A DNA stretch of 64,000 bases. Source: Longitalea arenae (GTDB lineage: Bacteria > Bacteroidota > Bacteroidia > Chitinophagales > Chitinophagaceae). Below are positions 44,480 through 53,796 of the stretch, in pieces (the first letter of the stretch is position 1; each line of letters opens with the position of its first letter). Where the stretch lies: NCBI RefSeq assembly GCF_016924755.1, contig NZ_JAFFJX010000009.1, positions 202,727-266,726 of the forward strand. Reading direction: 5' to 3'. A program made the position numbers and the translations under genes. The notes under the pieces were generated by a model. It worked only from the letters and a program-made list of their open reading frames with translations, did not search any database and was not told where the DNA came from.

Positions 44480-44857
44480 TTAACAGGCTTCTTTGTAAAT
44501 CACTGGTACATGCTGGTTACGCCACTGCCCGGGCGTAATGCCATACACATCTTTAAACGCCCTTACAAAAGAGCTTTGTGAACTGTACCCGCATTTTGCC
44601 GTTATCTCCTGCATGGTTAATTCATCCTGCTGCAGTAACAATGCTGCGGCTTCCAGCCGCTTCCTGATCTCGTATTCTTTAATGCTGGTTCCGTACAACT
44701 GGCGGAATCCCCGGTGAAGCAAATTGATGCCAATTTGAGAATGTGTTTTGTGGATCAGTGCTGAGATCGTCTTAATTTCCAGTGGATGTTGATCGATGTA
44801 GTCTTTAATGGAGTGAATGGCCTCAAGGAATGTTCTCCTCAAACGTTTCTGGTTCAT
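44480..44857 (-). CDS. AraC-type DNA-binding domain protein (no sensor domain)
   Basis: A 125-residue protein containing only an AraC/XylS double helix-turn-helix: SALIHKTHSQIGINLLHRGFRQLYG for the first HTH and MQEITAKCGYSSQSSFVRAFKDVYGITPGQWR for the second with the conserved P-G-x-x-R end. The usual ~150-residue N-terminal sensor domain is missing. It may act as a constitutive regulator. Heptamer repeats start just beyond its stop. Confidence 0.85.
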   Translation of the reverse strand: MNQKRLRRTFLEAIHSIKDYIDQHPLEIKTISALIHKTHSQIGINLLHRGFRQLYGTSIKEYEIRKRLEAAALLLQQDELTMQEITAKCGYSSQSSFVRAFKDVYGITPGQWRNQHVPVIYKEAC

Positions 44858-45564
44858 AAGATAGTTTTAAGATAAAGGTTTATTTTATTGCATATTGTAC
44901 ATGAATGCATTTGATCCGATCACTATACCTGTAAATACCAACGAAAACTATATTAATAAGGTCGGACAGAAAACTGCGGGAGGAATCGCTACAAATCAAA
45001 TGTAGTTTTTTTTATCCTAACGGTAAAGGTCAATTTTAAAATAAAATGGTAAATCAAAAACGGGTAACGCTGGTATACTTCACCGGTATACTTAATTTTT
45101 TCATTTTCAATCGACTGCTCTAAACCGCCCGTTGCAGGCCGGTACTAAAAAGCGATGGTTCAATACTGCAGCGCCACTTTTACTTTCTTTTTTCTTGCGC
45201 CGGATGGCCTTGCGGCCTGTTCATTTGCGCTGCAAACGGCTTCATCGGCGGTAGTGGACGAACAGATGCCTTTTACCAGTTTATTTACCTGCGCCGTGGT
45301 AAATACCCCTTTCTTTTTTCTAAAGCGTACAATGAAGATCTCAATCTCTTTCATAATGGCATGTTTAAGTTAATTGCTGTTAATTATGATCAATAAATGC
45401 TCCTTTCCAATAGTAAATATGGAAATATGTATAAATTCGTAATTGAAGTGAAAATAATGGAAATCAGGTAAATAATGCACTTCGCCCAGGCTTTTTATGT
45501 AAAACCTGGGTGTTTATTGACTGTAGTCAATTAAAAAGTGGAAACCTTTGAAATCAGTACTCAA
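44858..45564. promoter_or_regulatory. Intergenic region with operator-like palindrome and a doubtful small ORF
   Basis: About 700 bases. ATTGACT and AGTCAAT, separated by GT (45516-45531), form a 16-bp palindrome 33 bp before the first HTH/S24 gene and could be an autoregulatory operator. A short minus-strand ORF at 45160-45354 is listed separately. Otherwise no clear signal. Confidence 0.45.
45160..45354 (-). CDS. Doubtful small basic ORF (64 aa)
   Basis: A 64-residue open frame reading MKEIEIFIVRFRKKKGVFTT, then a Ser/Thr/Ala-rich middle with two cysteines and a Lys-rich end (RKKKVKVALQY). No family recognised, no ribosome-binding site; a similar-sized ORF lies on the other strand. Listed because the region is otherwise empty. 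Confidence 0.25.
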   Translation of the reverse strand: MKEIEIFIVRFRKKKGVFTTAQVNKLVKGICSSTTADEAVCSANEQAARPSGARKKKVKVALQY

Positions 45565-46224
45565 ATGGACTATCAAATCGGACAAAGACTAAAAGCGTTC
45601 AGAATAAGATCAAACATTAAGATGCCCGCCATAGCTGCCGCTACCGGTATTGCAAAGGAGACCTTGTACAAGTGGGAAAAGGGTACCCGGCCCAGCAACC
45701 TGAATGATTATTTTACCCTGAAGCAGTACCTCGACCGAATGGAAAATCAGCTGGAAGCCGAACGCTTAGACATGGAAGACCAGCATCCTGCTACTTTACG
45801 CCTTCCATTCAGCCGGCATAAACTGGCTGTTCCCCAAACTGACGGTAAAGCGGCAGCTGGTACAGTTACCGTGCATAATAATGAGCCTGAGTTAATTGTA
45901 GACCGAATAACGGCGCCTTTCCTGGGAGCGGTGGAAGGAGTGATTGAAGTAACCGGCGAAAGCATGGAACCTACTTTCAGCAATGGTTCGCGAATCGTGA
46001 TCGCGCGCCTGCAGGATCAGCGCCGGCTTTATTGGGGCCTGTACTATTATGTTATTGATACAAACTGGCAGGGAATTGTGCGCCGTGTATACCCGGGAGA
46101 CACAGAAAACAGTATTCAACTGGTGGCCGATAATCCTAACCAGGCCCGTTTTCCGCCCATTCAGCTTCAATGGGAACAGGTGGAAGCGGTTTTTAAAGTC
46201 ATGGCAAGAATATTAAGATTCTAA
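45565..46224 (+). CDS. HTH regulator with S24 (LexA/CI)-like C-terminal domain, copy 1
   Basis: A 219-residue protein: an Xre-type helix-turn-helix in MPAIAAATGIAKETLYKWEKG near the N-terminus, then an S24-type domain with VTGESMEPTFSNGSRI containing the serine of the Ser-Lys dyad. Where LexA-like enzymes have the catalytic lysine (V-K-R), this protein has IVRRVYPGD, arginine instead. It is therefore likely a non-cleaving sensor/dimerisation domain, as in some phage-type repressors. The ATG at 45565 is preferred over a GTG at 45538. It is a paralog of the gene at 46854 (GQRLKAFRIRSN versus GNRLKAFREKTK). Confidence 0.85.
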   Translation: MDYQIGQRLKAFRIRSNIKMPAIAAATGIAKETLYKWEKGTRPSNLNDYFTLKQYLDRMENQLEAERLDMEDQHPATLRLPFSRHKLAVPQTDGKAAAGTVTVHNNEPELIVDRITAPFLGAVEGVIEVTGESMEPTFSNGSRIVIARLQDQRRLYWGLYYYVIDTNWQGIVRRVYPGDTENSIQLVADNPNQARFPPIQLQWEQVEAVFKVMARILRF

Positions 46225-46431
46225 TAAAACCAATTTTACCACAGCTATTCCATTCCTTTTTAACTCCTTAGCAAATATGCTGTAATTTTTTTCGCATCCC
46301 TTTAGTACATCAAGTATGCTAACTTGTTTTAATTAGTGAAAATAATTCCCACAGGTTTATTTTTTACCATTTTGCTCTATGGTAAAGTGTAAACGCGTGC
46401 TTACTTATTACAATAATAGGTAATAAGAGTA

Positions 46432-46463
46432 AAAACAGGTTCAATGAAAATTGAACCTGTTTT
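46432..46463. terminator. Bidirectional terminator
   Basis: AAAACAGGTTCAAT and ATTGAACCTGTTTT give a perfect 14-bp stem with a 4-nt loop, A-rich before and T-rich after. It lies between the first HTH/S24 gene and the convergent small gene ending at 46549, so it can serve both. Confidence 0.75.
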
Positions 46464-46548
46464 GTTTAACTTGATCAGGTGCAGGAACGATTGTCATAAT
46501 AGCGTACGAATTGATGAACTCTTGCTATTGATTGATTATTAAATCGTT

Positions 46549-46755
46549 CTAATTTTTTTCTGTTTCAAGTATCTCTTCATCCGGTAATCCGGTTACCTCC
46601 CGGATTATTTGTAATGCAGCGGCTTTGGTGAGATTGTCACTGTTTTTCTGAATATACCTGGCTATCGTAAACTCCGTACAGCCAAGTACATCCATTAATC
46701 GGCGGCGAGTAACCGGATTATTGATTGCCTTTAATGCTTTTTGGCTGAGTTTCAT
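46549..46755 (-). CDS. Small helical DNA-binding-like protein (68 aa)
   Basis: A 68-residue all-helical protein (MKLSQKALKAINNPVTRRR, then LMDVLGCTEFTIARYIQKNSDN and LTKAAALQIIREVTGL). The middle resembles a helix-turn-helix with R19-x-x-L pattern; it could be a Cro-like partner of the neighbouring HTH/S24 genes. It is divergent from copy 2 (98 bp between starts), a repressor/antirepressor arrangement seen in phage-type switches, though no phage genes are nearby. Confidence 0.6.
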   Translation of the reverse strand: MKLSQKALKAINNPVTRRRLMDVLGCTEFTIARYIQKNSDNLTKAAALQIIREVTGLPDEEILETEKN

Positions 46756-46775
46756 TATTTATTAATTTGATACAG

Positions 46776-46821
46776 TAAATTTGCTTTACAAAGGTAGTGG
46801 AAAAATTTCCAATACCGGTAT
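46776..46821 (+). promoter_or_regulatory. Promoter box and two palindromes between divergent regulators
   Basis: TAAATTTG at 46776-46783 matches the TAnnTTTG -7 box. Just downstream are TGGAAA-AA-TTTCCA (46798-46811) and ATACCGGTAT (46812-46821, perfect). They lie between the small divergent gene and copy 2 and are placed to act as operators for one of these proteins. The -33 element is weak. Confidence 0.5.
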
Positions 46822-46853
46822 CCAAAAGTGTAATCGTCTTACTTAATTGATTA

Positions 46854-47525
46854 ATGTCAATGGAAATTGGTAACAGGTTAAAAGCGTTCCGTGAAAAGAC
46901 GAAAGTCAAAATGCCAGCGATTGCTGCTGCTACCGGCATCTCTAAGGAAAATTTGTACAAATGGGAAAAGGGTACAAAGCCAAGTGATGTCGGGCTTTAC
47001 AATAAATTGAATGACTACCTCGATAAAATGGAAAGCAGTTTTAACCATGTTATGGAGGATGGCAGGCTAAACGGCTCCAAAAAAAGCAGTCCTGGTCCCA
47101 GATCACTCCTCACCGGTATCTTCATTGCTGAAGACGAAGAAGCATTGGTGCTTACTGATGAACTGGGTGTTCCCGGAAACATTATTACCTTAAACGACAA
47201 ACCGGTGCTTATTGCCCGGCGGAACGATTCATCCATTATCGGCTCTGTTGATGGGTTGATACAGGTGAACGGCGATAGTATTGATCCCCGCTATACCAGC
47301 GGCGCCTGGATCGCCGTTAAAAAGCTCAGGTTCACAAAGATCATCAATGGCGGCTTTTACTATTATGTTATCGACAAGAACCTGCAGGGGATCTTAGGCA
47401 AGGTTCGTCCATCCGCAGAAAATAATAGCATTACCCTTTTTGCGGACAATGAACATACAGAGATCACCCGCAATATGGATGACATCCTGGCCATTTTCAG
47501 CATTGAAGCCGTGATCAGCAAATAA
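46854..47525 (+). CDS. HTH regulator with S24-like C-terminal domain, copy 2
   Basis: A 223-residue paralog of the gene at 45565. The HTH reads KMPAIAAATGISKENLYKWEKG; the C-terminal domain has QVNGDSIDPRYTSGAWIAV with the serine, then YVIDKNLQGILGKVRP where the position of the catalytic lysine is glycine, with lysine one place later. Self-cleavage is therefore doubtful. The start at 46854 (MSMEIGNRLK) is followed by a second ATG at 46860. Targets unknown; probably part of a local switch with the small divergent gene. Confidence 0.85.
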   Translation: MSMEIGNRLKAFREKTKVKMPAIAAATGISKENLYKWEKGTKPSDVGLYNKLNDYLDKMESSFNHVMEDGRLNGSKKSSPGPRSLLTGIFIAEDEEALVLTDELGVPGNIITLNDKPVLIARRNDSSIIGSVDGLIQVNGDSIDPRYTSGAWIAVKKLRFTKIINGGFYYYVIDKNLQGILGKVRPSAENNSITLFADNEHTEITRNMDDILAIFSIEAVISK

Positions 47526-47720
47526 GTTGCCCCATCTCTTTTTCCTGCCTTTATCGTACAACCCTTGCAGGCATAGAACAGCCTTCATGCTTTTACTTTT
47601 CGAGGCTACATACAAACCAGTAATCTTCCAATATTTGACGCCATTTCAATAGGTCAGTCGGCCTTTCCATGCGTTATAGTATACCGGGCGTTCTTGCCTG
47701 GATGATCCAAACTATTATCT

Positions 47721-48083
47721 ATGAATAAGACCGTACTGATCGTGGATGATTCTGATTTCGTGGTGCAGATGATCGCATTTACGCTGGAACAGGAAGGTTA
47801 TACCACCCTGGCTTGTTTTGATGGCCGGGATGCTTTGAAGCATTTTGATGGCCGCCACATCGACCTTATGATCACCGATCTGAATATGCCTGTATTAGAT
47901 GGGCTGGAATTGATCAGGTCGGTGCGATTGAATGCGGCCTATCAGCATATGCCCATCGTCTTATTTGATTCGAACAATACCCACAATGATGATTACCTGA
48001 AACAGTCAGGCGCTACTGCGCTGCTGTCGAAAGACATGATGGGCGAGCAGCTTATTTCCACCGTGAAACAAATGATCGGTTAA
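47721..48083 (+). CDS. Stand-alone response-regulator receiver domain
   Basis: A 120-residue CheY-like protein with acidic pocket D9/D10, phosphoacceptor Asp53 in MITDLNMPVLDG, and Lys104 in LLSKDM. The conserved switch Thr/Ser is replaced by Asp83 (PIVLFDS) and the usual KP ends as KD, so signalling mechanics may differ. No histidine kinase is nearby. It could be a partner of a distant kinase or a phosphate sink. Confidence 0.85.
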   Translation: MNKTVLIVDDSDFVVQMIAFTLEQEGYTTLACFDGRDALKHFDGRHIDLMITDLNMPVLDGLELIRSVRLNAAYQHMPIVLFDSNNTHNDDYLKQSGATALLSKDMMGEQLISTVKQMIG

Positions 48084-48110
48084 TGCAACCGTTACAGCAG
48101 GGCAGCAAAA

Positions 48111-48140
48111 AGCTCTCCCACCAGGAGCTCCTTTTTGCAA
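48111..48140 (+). terminator. Possible weak terminator after receiver gene
   Basis: AGCTC (48111-48115) and GAGCT (48125-48129) form a short stem followed by CCTTTTTG, and a wider inverted GCTCTCC/GGAGAGC pair surrounds it. The structure is ambiguous. Confidence 0.35.
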
Positions 48141-48191
48141 GGAGGGCAGGAGAGCCGGCCTTCGCAAACAACCATTAAGTATTTTAACAGA

Positions 48192-49820
48192 TCAATTCTT
48201 CAGCGGGATAGATACATTGCCCGGCGTATTAAAGTCAAGTTCGTTTTGTGGCACATCCCAGTAATCCATATAGTTATATTCCATAAAGCAGGGCGTAGGT
48301 ACAGAACCAGGTTGTTCCGGCGATAGTAAATTTCCCGGAACTATGACAATAGCATTGGCCCTGCCGCCTCCTTCCGAAGCCGGTTTGGTAACACCCCAAC
48401 GCCTGGCATCGTAAAATGCGGTACCCCACAGGAAAAGCGCTACTCTTCTTTCCCGCCTGAATTCTTCCAGCGCCTCGGTGGCATTCAACCCGGTACCTGC
48501 TACATGCGCCAATCCTGAGTTCTGAAAATCACGAACCTCGTCTACCAGCTGCAAACCGGCTTCAATATTACCGGTACGGATCAGCGCCTCCGCCTTACTC
48601 AATTCATTCTCTTCATAACTGCATGCCCAGGGGATCAACCCTCTGTTGTCGCCGGTCGCATACAATCCGCCATCTTCAATGTATACCGGGTTCCAGCGGG
48701 TACCAAATTGCAGACCCCGGCCTCTTTCATTTACCTTAGGAACAGAAAAGGGCACAAATCCTTTGGCGAACCTGTTATCGTTCGGTTTGAATTCCTGGAT
48801 GAACCGTTCGCTTACGAATGTAAACTGATCGGCTTCACCTATAAATGAGTAGGGGTGAAAGAAGCCCAGGGAAACGTCGTTGTTGCCGCTGGGGTCCATA
48901 CCAAAGCGGAAGATATTATCGGTTGCGCGGATGCCCTGGTTGGTAAGCGTTATAACCTGCTGCCAGTCGGCCGTGGTCATTTCCGTGATCTTTTTATTCG
49001 CCATCAAATTGCGGGCCTGTAAAGAATATACCTGCCGCTTCCACATATCGGGCGTCACAATACTTTTATTATCATTGAAAGAAGCCACGATCGCCTGCAT
49101 GATGGCGTTGTAATCCGGGGTTTCGGTCACTGCATTCAATGTGGTCAAACACTCATTCAAAATTTTATCGGCTTCGGCCATTATAACACTGTTGTCAACG
49201 AAATCGCCATTGGTTTCACCGGCTGTATTGGTGATGATACCGGCCAGGTACATGGAGCCGATACGTGAGTAGGCGTATCCTTTCCACCATAAGGCCCAGG
49301 CCTTAAAGATGTTCTTTTTATTGGTAGCGTCACCAGCCAGGTTGAGCGCCGGGTTCTCCAGGGCCGTTAGTAATTGATTGGCCTGGGCTATAATGTAATA
49401 ATTAACGGCCCATTCGTATTGAAAAGCGTTCAGTTCGCCGGCGCCGCGCGAGTCGAATCCCTGCAACTGCGTCTTCTGATCAACCCCATTAGGATTGGTA
49501 ATTACCCGGCCATTGGGCAGCGTGATCCTGAACACCTGGTCAACCCAGCGGAAACCATAATTGCCGTAGGGGCAATATGCTTCATCGCCCATGATGCTGT
49601 GGTTGGTGAGCGCGATATGAAAAATATTGGTATTCCCTTCGTCGGGAACGTTCGCCATCATTTTTTGCAGAATGCCCAAAGAGAAATTTTTTAATCCGGC
49701 TTCTGTGATCAATGATTGTTCAGGCGTAGGGTTATTCGGATCGTTCAATTCGAGGGTGCTTTTTTTGCAGCCTCCTGTTATCATTGCGGCGATGAAAATA
49801 TATATGAGGTATCGTTTCAT
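48192..49820 (-). CDS. SusD/RagB-family lipoprotein
   Basis: A 542-residue lipoprotein with lipobox MITGGC (start at 49820 chosen for it; the earlier ATG at 49859 overlaps susC). SusD features include LELNDPNNPTPEQSL, WALWWKGYAYSRIGSMYLAG and FRRERRVALFLWGTAFYDARRWG near the end. It partners the SusC gene ending 16 bp before its start. No sigma/FecR or glycoside hydrolase gene lies nearby, so the substrate is unknown. Confidence 0.93.
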   Translation of the reverse strand: MKRYLIYIFIAAMITGGCKKSTLELNDPNNPTPEQSLITEAGLKNFSLGILQKMMANVPDEGNTNIFHIALTNHSIMGDEAYCPYGNYGFRWVDQVFRITLPNGRVITNPNGVDQKTQLQGFDSRGAGELNAFQYEWAVNYYIIAQANQLLTALENPALNLAGDATNKKNIFKAWALWWKGYAYSRIGSMYLAGIITNTAGETNGDFVDNSVIMAEADKILNECLTTLNAVTETPDYNAIMQAIVASFNDNKSIVTPDMWKRQVYSLQARNLMANKKITEMTTADWQQVITLTNQGIRATDNIFRFGMDPSGNNDVSLGFFHPYSFIGEADQFTFVSERFIQEFKPNDNRFAKGFVPFSVPKVNERGRGLQFGTRWNPVYIEDGGLYATGDNRGLIPWACSYEENELSKAEALIRTGNIEAGLQLVDEVRDFQNSGLAHVAGTGLNATEALEEFRRERRVALFLWGTAFYDARRWGVTKPASEGGGRANAIVIVPGNLLSPEQPGSVPTPCFMEYNYMDYWDVPQNELDFNTPGNVSIPLKN

Positions 49821-49836
49821 AAAAATCAGCTTTGCG

Positions 49837-52800
49837 TTAGAATTGAAGGTTAATGCCAAACTGGAAGGAACGCAGGTTGGGAATTGAAAAGTAATCTGCT
49901 CCTATATTCGATCCTGCGCCTACTGAACGGTTCCCCTGGCTGTCCTGGGCCGATGTGGCTTCAGGATCAAGCCCTTCATAATCTGTAATGGTTAACAGGT
50001 TACGGCCCGAAGCGATAAGGGCTATGCCTTTTATCCAGGGCACATTCAATGCACTGCCTAACTGATACGTTAAGGTAAGATCTCTTAAGCGCCAGAATGA
50101 TCCATCTTCAACAAACCAGCCGGTACGCTGCACGCTATTGTACAGGCTATTATAAAAGTTCACGAAGGCGCCGGTTTCTCCATTCACCGTGATCTCTTTG
50201 TCAAAGTCTTTTTGCAGCCTGTCGCGGTACATCCATTGTTTGGTAAGATTATAGATTTCGTTGCCATGGTACCAATCCCATTGCATGGAAATATTCAGCT
50301 TTTGCCATAATGTAATGTTGTTGATGAACGACATGGTGAACTCAGGATAGGCATTGCCGGAAATGGCCTGGTCGGTAGCGTCGGTAAGCACGGCGCGTTT
50401 GGTCGTCTTGTTCACTACAATGCCATTGACGATCTCATATTCATTGGCCTGGTTCTCGGGTATATACCTGGTTTTATCTGCAGTGCGGGTTTGGTCGATG
50501 CTGGTAAGCGGATTCTGGGTGTAAAAATTACCCAGCGATTCGCCTTCTTTTACAATGAATAACCCATTCACAAAATCACGGCCATTGGCAACTTTATCTA
50601 CTTTGGTTTTGAAAGTTCCAAAGCGGGCGCCGAACTGCCAGTCAACCGCTTTGTTGGTGAACATACTTGCATCAAGGCTGATGTCTGCACCTTTTACGGT
50701 GAGCTCAATCAGGTTATCCCTGATCTGTTGCGCACCACTGGAAGGCGGCAGGTCAACATATTGAATATTGTTCCTGTTGTTCTTGTTCCAGTAGGTGAAT
50801 GACAAACTGATTCGGTTAAACCAGTCTTTCTTACCGGGTGTAAGCACCAGGTCGGTCCCTATTTCCAGTTCCCGTACTTCCTGTACTTTCAGGTTCCTGT
50901 TACCCAGAATATTGGGCAGGAATAAGCCGACCCCTTCGCCTAATTGTATAGAACCGAGTGTTGTTTGGCGGGAATAGTATTCATCATCGAACTCATTGGG
51001 CGGAATACCGGCTGCACCATAGGCGGCGCGGATTTTCCAGTCGCTAAGCGCAGGCACATTGATTATTTCAGATGGTCTGAAGTAGGCGGTTCCGCGGCCA
51101 AAAGTGAATGGTTCTTTCTGATCGCCAAATTGTGAGTTGTAGTCGGAACGGAAACCACCGGTGACACCGAATAAGCTGCCAAAGTCAATGGTCTGGTTTA
51201 CCAGGTAGCCAAAAGTGATGTATTCAAATCTGCCGTCTCCACTGGTCTTTAAGGCGGCTGAGGAAATATTCAATGGCGGATATTGCGGCAGGGTGAGCCC
51301 CTGTGCATAGAAAGAATTGTATTCGAGCTTGCGCCAGTCGTACGACAATTGCGTCGTGGTGGTGATCGGCACATCTATCCTGAAATCCTTTCTGAAATCA
51401 GTTCTGAAATAAATGGTTGACAGCGCATTCTGGTAGGTAGACTTTGCATAGTCATTACGAACAGAACCCTGCGCGGTATTGCCCCAAAAGCCCAATGCCA
51501 CCTGCGGCGCTAATTCCTGGTTCTTGTACAGGTCATTGAATTCTGAATTCCATAATTCAATCCCATATTTAAAGTCCAGTTCAACGAAACGTGGGAATTT
51601 GTAGTTCAGGTTGCTGTTATTGATGATGCGGGTATCCTTACCGGAGCGCTCATGCCAGTCGGCTTCAGATAACACATTCACCTGGTTCTCATCACGGGGC
51701 CGCACAACGGTTAGATCAGTACCAGGATATTTCGCGGTGAAGTCGATCCAGGGATAAGAGTTGATCAGTTCGAAGCGGTTGTTGTTCGTGCCTTCGAATA
51801 GCTGATCTATATTGTATTTAATGCGGGAGGTAACATTATAGGTTCCCGATACCAGGTTTTCGTCCTGTAATACTACCTGGGTGGCGTTCCGTGCAGTAAA
51901 ACCTTTGAATAATTCAAAGCCCAGGTTGGCCGACAGGTTGGTTCGCCTGAAACGATTGGCCAGTACATTTTCCTGGTTCAGGTGCGAAAGCGTAAAAGCG
52001 TAGTCTGCTTTATTGCCGCCACCGGATATGCCTAAAGAATTGGTTGTTGAAACGGCCGTCTGATAAGCCTGTTCAAGGTGGTTATACAGGCGCAGGTTGG
52101 CCGGATACGTCTTGTCGTTCTTTAAATTAAAGTTGGTATTAAAGTCATCTTCCGCCGGCTCAGGCCACATGCCGTTGCTATCGGGCCGTAAGATATCGCC
52201 ATTGCGATCGAGGATATTGCCATTGGCGTCCTGGGTGAAGTGATGGAATTTTGCGCTGAGGTTCTTGTCTTTGCCCAGAATAACTTTGTCGATACTTACT
52301 TTCGACATGAGCGTTATGCTCAGTGGTTTATTACGGGCGCCTTTCCTGGTAAAGATCTGAATAACGCCATTGGCGCCTTGTGCGCCATAGAGCATACCGG
52401 CTGCAGGCCCTTTGGCAATTTCTACTTTGTCAACATTCGATACGTCGAGGCCGTTGATATCGGTTACCTGCACCCCATCTACCAATATAATGGGGTTGGA
52501 TGAGCCCAGGGAGTTAATGCCCCGTAGAATGATATTGGCTCTTTGGCCGGGCTCACCGGAATTCATTTGAATTTGTGCCCCGGCTACTTTGCCGATCAAT
52601 GCCTGGTCAATAGACACTATGGCCGATTGTGCAAGGTCTTTTTTGCCTACGCTCGCTACATCGATCGAGAGTTTTTTCTTTTCCGTAGCAACCCCTGTAC
52701 CGGTTACCACAATTTCATTGAGCGCTTTAATATCGGGCTTTAATTGCACATCAAAAGTCGATCGGTTTCGAACGCTCATCTCTGTTGTTTCAAAACCAAC

Positions 52801-53016
52801 ACCCGAGAACACCAGCGTGGCCGATTCGGGTACAGTAAGTCTGAACGTTCCATCGGTATTGGTGGTTGTGCCCGATAAACTACCCTTGATGGTTACCGAT
52901 ATACCCTGTACCGGAGCACCGCCGGTTTCGGTAATTTTTCCCGTTACTGTTTTTGTTTGCGAGGAGGCTGTAAGCAGAATGCAGGTTGTAAAAAGGAGAG
53001 CAATGAGTTTTTTCAT
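49837..53016 (-). CDS. SusC/RagA-type TonB-dependent receptor without STN domain
   Basis: A 1059-residue receptor starting MKKLIALLFTTCILLTASSQ. The signal peptide is followed directly by a CarboxypepD_reg-like domain (TVTGKITETGGAPVQGISVTIKG), the plug with NPIILVDGVQVTDINGLDVSN and GMLYGAQGANGVIQIFT, and the barrel ending in RSFQFGINLQF. The start at 53016 is preferred to 53085 because of the signal peptide. Absence of STN and of local sigma/FecR genes suggests regulation by another route. Confidence 0.94.
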   Translation of the reverse strand: MKKLIALLFTTCILLTASSQTKTVTGKITETGGAPVQGISVTIKGSLSGTTTNTDGTFRLTVPESATLVFSGVGFETTEMSVRNRSTFDVQLKPDIKALNEIVVTGTGVATEKKKLSIDVASVGKKDLAQSAIVSIDQALIGKVAGAQIQMNSGEPGQRANIILRGINSLGSSNPIILVDGVQVTDINGLDVSNVDKVEIAKGPAAGMLYGAQGANGVIQIFTRKGARNKPLSITLMSKVSIDKVILGKDKNLSAKFHHFTQDANGNILDRNGDILRPDSNGMWPEPAEDDFNTNFNLKNDKTYPANLRLYNHLEQAYQTAVSTTNSLGISGGGNKADYAFTLSHLNQENVLANRFRRTNLSANLGFELFKGFTARNATQVVLQDENLVSGTYNVTSRIKYNIDQLFEGTNNNRFELINSYPWIDFTAKYPGTDLTVVRPRDENQVNVLSEADWHERSGKDTRIINNSNLNYKFPRFVELDFKYGIELWNSEFNDLYKNQELAPQVALGFWGNTAQGSVRNDYAKSTYQNALSTIYFRTDFRKDFRIDVPITTTTQLSYDWRKLEYNSFYAQGLTLPQYPPLNISSAALKTSGDGRFEYITFGYLVNQTIDFGSLFGVTGGFRSDYNSQFGDQKEPFTFGRGTAYFRPSEIINVPALSDWKIRAAYGAAGIPPNEFDDEYYSRQTTLGSIQLGEGVGLFLPNILGNRNLKVQEVRELEIGTDLVLTPGKKDWFNRISLSFTYWNKNNRNNIQYVDLPPSSGAQQIRDNLIELTVKGADISLDASMFTNKAVDWQFGARFGTFKTKVDKVANGRDFVNGLFIVKEGESLGNFYTQNPLTSIDQTRTADKTRYIPENQANEYEIVNGIVVNKTTKRAVLTDATDQAISGNAYPEFTMSFINNITLWQKLNISMQWDWYHGNEIYNLTKQWMYRDRLQKDFDKEITVNGETGAFVNFYNSLYNSVQRTGWFVEDGSFWRLRDLTLTYQLGSALNVPWIKGIALIASGRNLLTITDYEGLDPEATSAQDSQGNRSVGAGSNIGADYFSIPNLRSFQFGINLQF

Positions 53017-53301
53017 AGTCTCATGTTTTGGTTTAATAAAAAAGAAGTCCCTGGTAATGAAAAGCAGCGGGGTTTGCTTCGTCATTACCTTAACAATGCT
53101 ATTTTCCGGGTATGATTGTAGCGGGCCGGATCAGGACTTGAAGTTGTTTGGATATGTTCGAATCCTACACCAGGATACATGAAAGACTAAATGATCTTGC
53201 TTGTGTGTGCGAAGGTCTCGTTAACAAGACAAACAGTTGTTCGCAACTGCTGCATTTGTGTCAGTTGTAATGACGGTGGTCACGAAAGAAAGCAGCCTTA
53301 G

Positions 53302-53727
53302 TCAGGAAGGATATTTTTTCTGCAGGTGGTTTACTGAACTGCTGATCAGCTTTACAAGTATTTCAATATTAACGTCCTGCAGCTTTTTTATATACACGCA
53401 GCCAACACCGGAACGGTGTTTCCCCAATTGCTGCAATAATTTTTCCCGGTCGCTAAAATCCTGGGCAAAATAGAGCGAGATTTCTTTGGCCCGGGGCGAA
53501 AAGCCAACCAGGGGGGCGTCGCCTTCCCGCCCGCTGGCATATTTGTAATGATAACTGCCAAACCCTACGATGCTGGGGCCCCACATTTTAGGTTTAAAGC
53601 CGGAATGGTCTTTCATTAATTGTAGTAGCTGATAGCTGTCGGCCCGTTTGGTTTCATCGGCCACTGCATTTAAAAAATCATGAACGCTGTTTTGCGTTTC
53701 TGTCGTTTTGTTGGTTGATTTGGCCAT
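53302..53727 (-). CDS. DUF1801-domain protein
   Basis: A 141-residue cytoplasmic protein with the DUF1801 motifs HDFLNAVADETKRADSYQLLQLM, KMWGPSIVGFGSYHYKYASGREGD and FSPRAKEISLYF. Family proteins are widespread and of unknown function; some resemble YdhG-type proteins. It lies 70 bp upstream of the 3' end of the DUF1624-like gene on the same strand and may be part of that unit. Confidence 0.85.
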   Translation of the reverse strand: MAKSTNKTTETQNSVHDFLNAVADETKRADSYQLLQLMKDHSGFKPKMWGPSIVGFGSYHYKYASGREGDAPLVGFSPRAKEISLYFAQDFSDREKLLQQLGKHRSGVGCVYIKKLQDVNIEILVKLISSSVNHLQKKYPS

Positions 53728-53796
53728 TAGGATCTCCGTTTCACTGAAATTAGCAAAAACCTTCTGCTTTTTCCGCCAGCCACCCGCCTCTTACCC

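Noticed and set aside
44256..44538. ORFs on both strands through the heptamer array
   Set aside because: The translations are artefacts of the 7-bp repeat (repeating NCRLPIA-like pattern) and have no start signals.
45565..47525. Active LexA-type self-cleaving repressors or a prophage
   Set aside because: The catalytic lysine is not at the expected place in either protein, and no integrase, capsid or tail genes are in the window.
53150..53172. tRNA T-arm-like GTTCGAATCC followed by CTACACCA
   Set aside because: The bases around it do not form a 5-bp T stem, and no acceptor, D or anticodon stems were found upstream.
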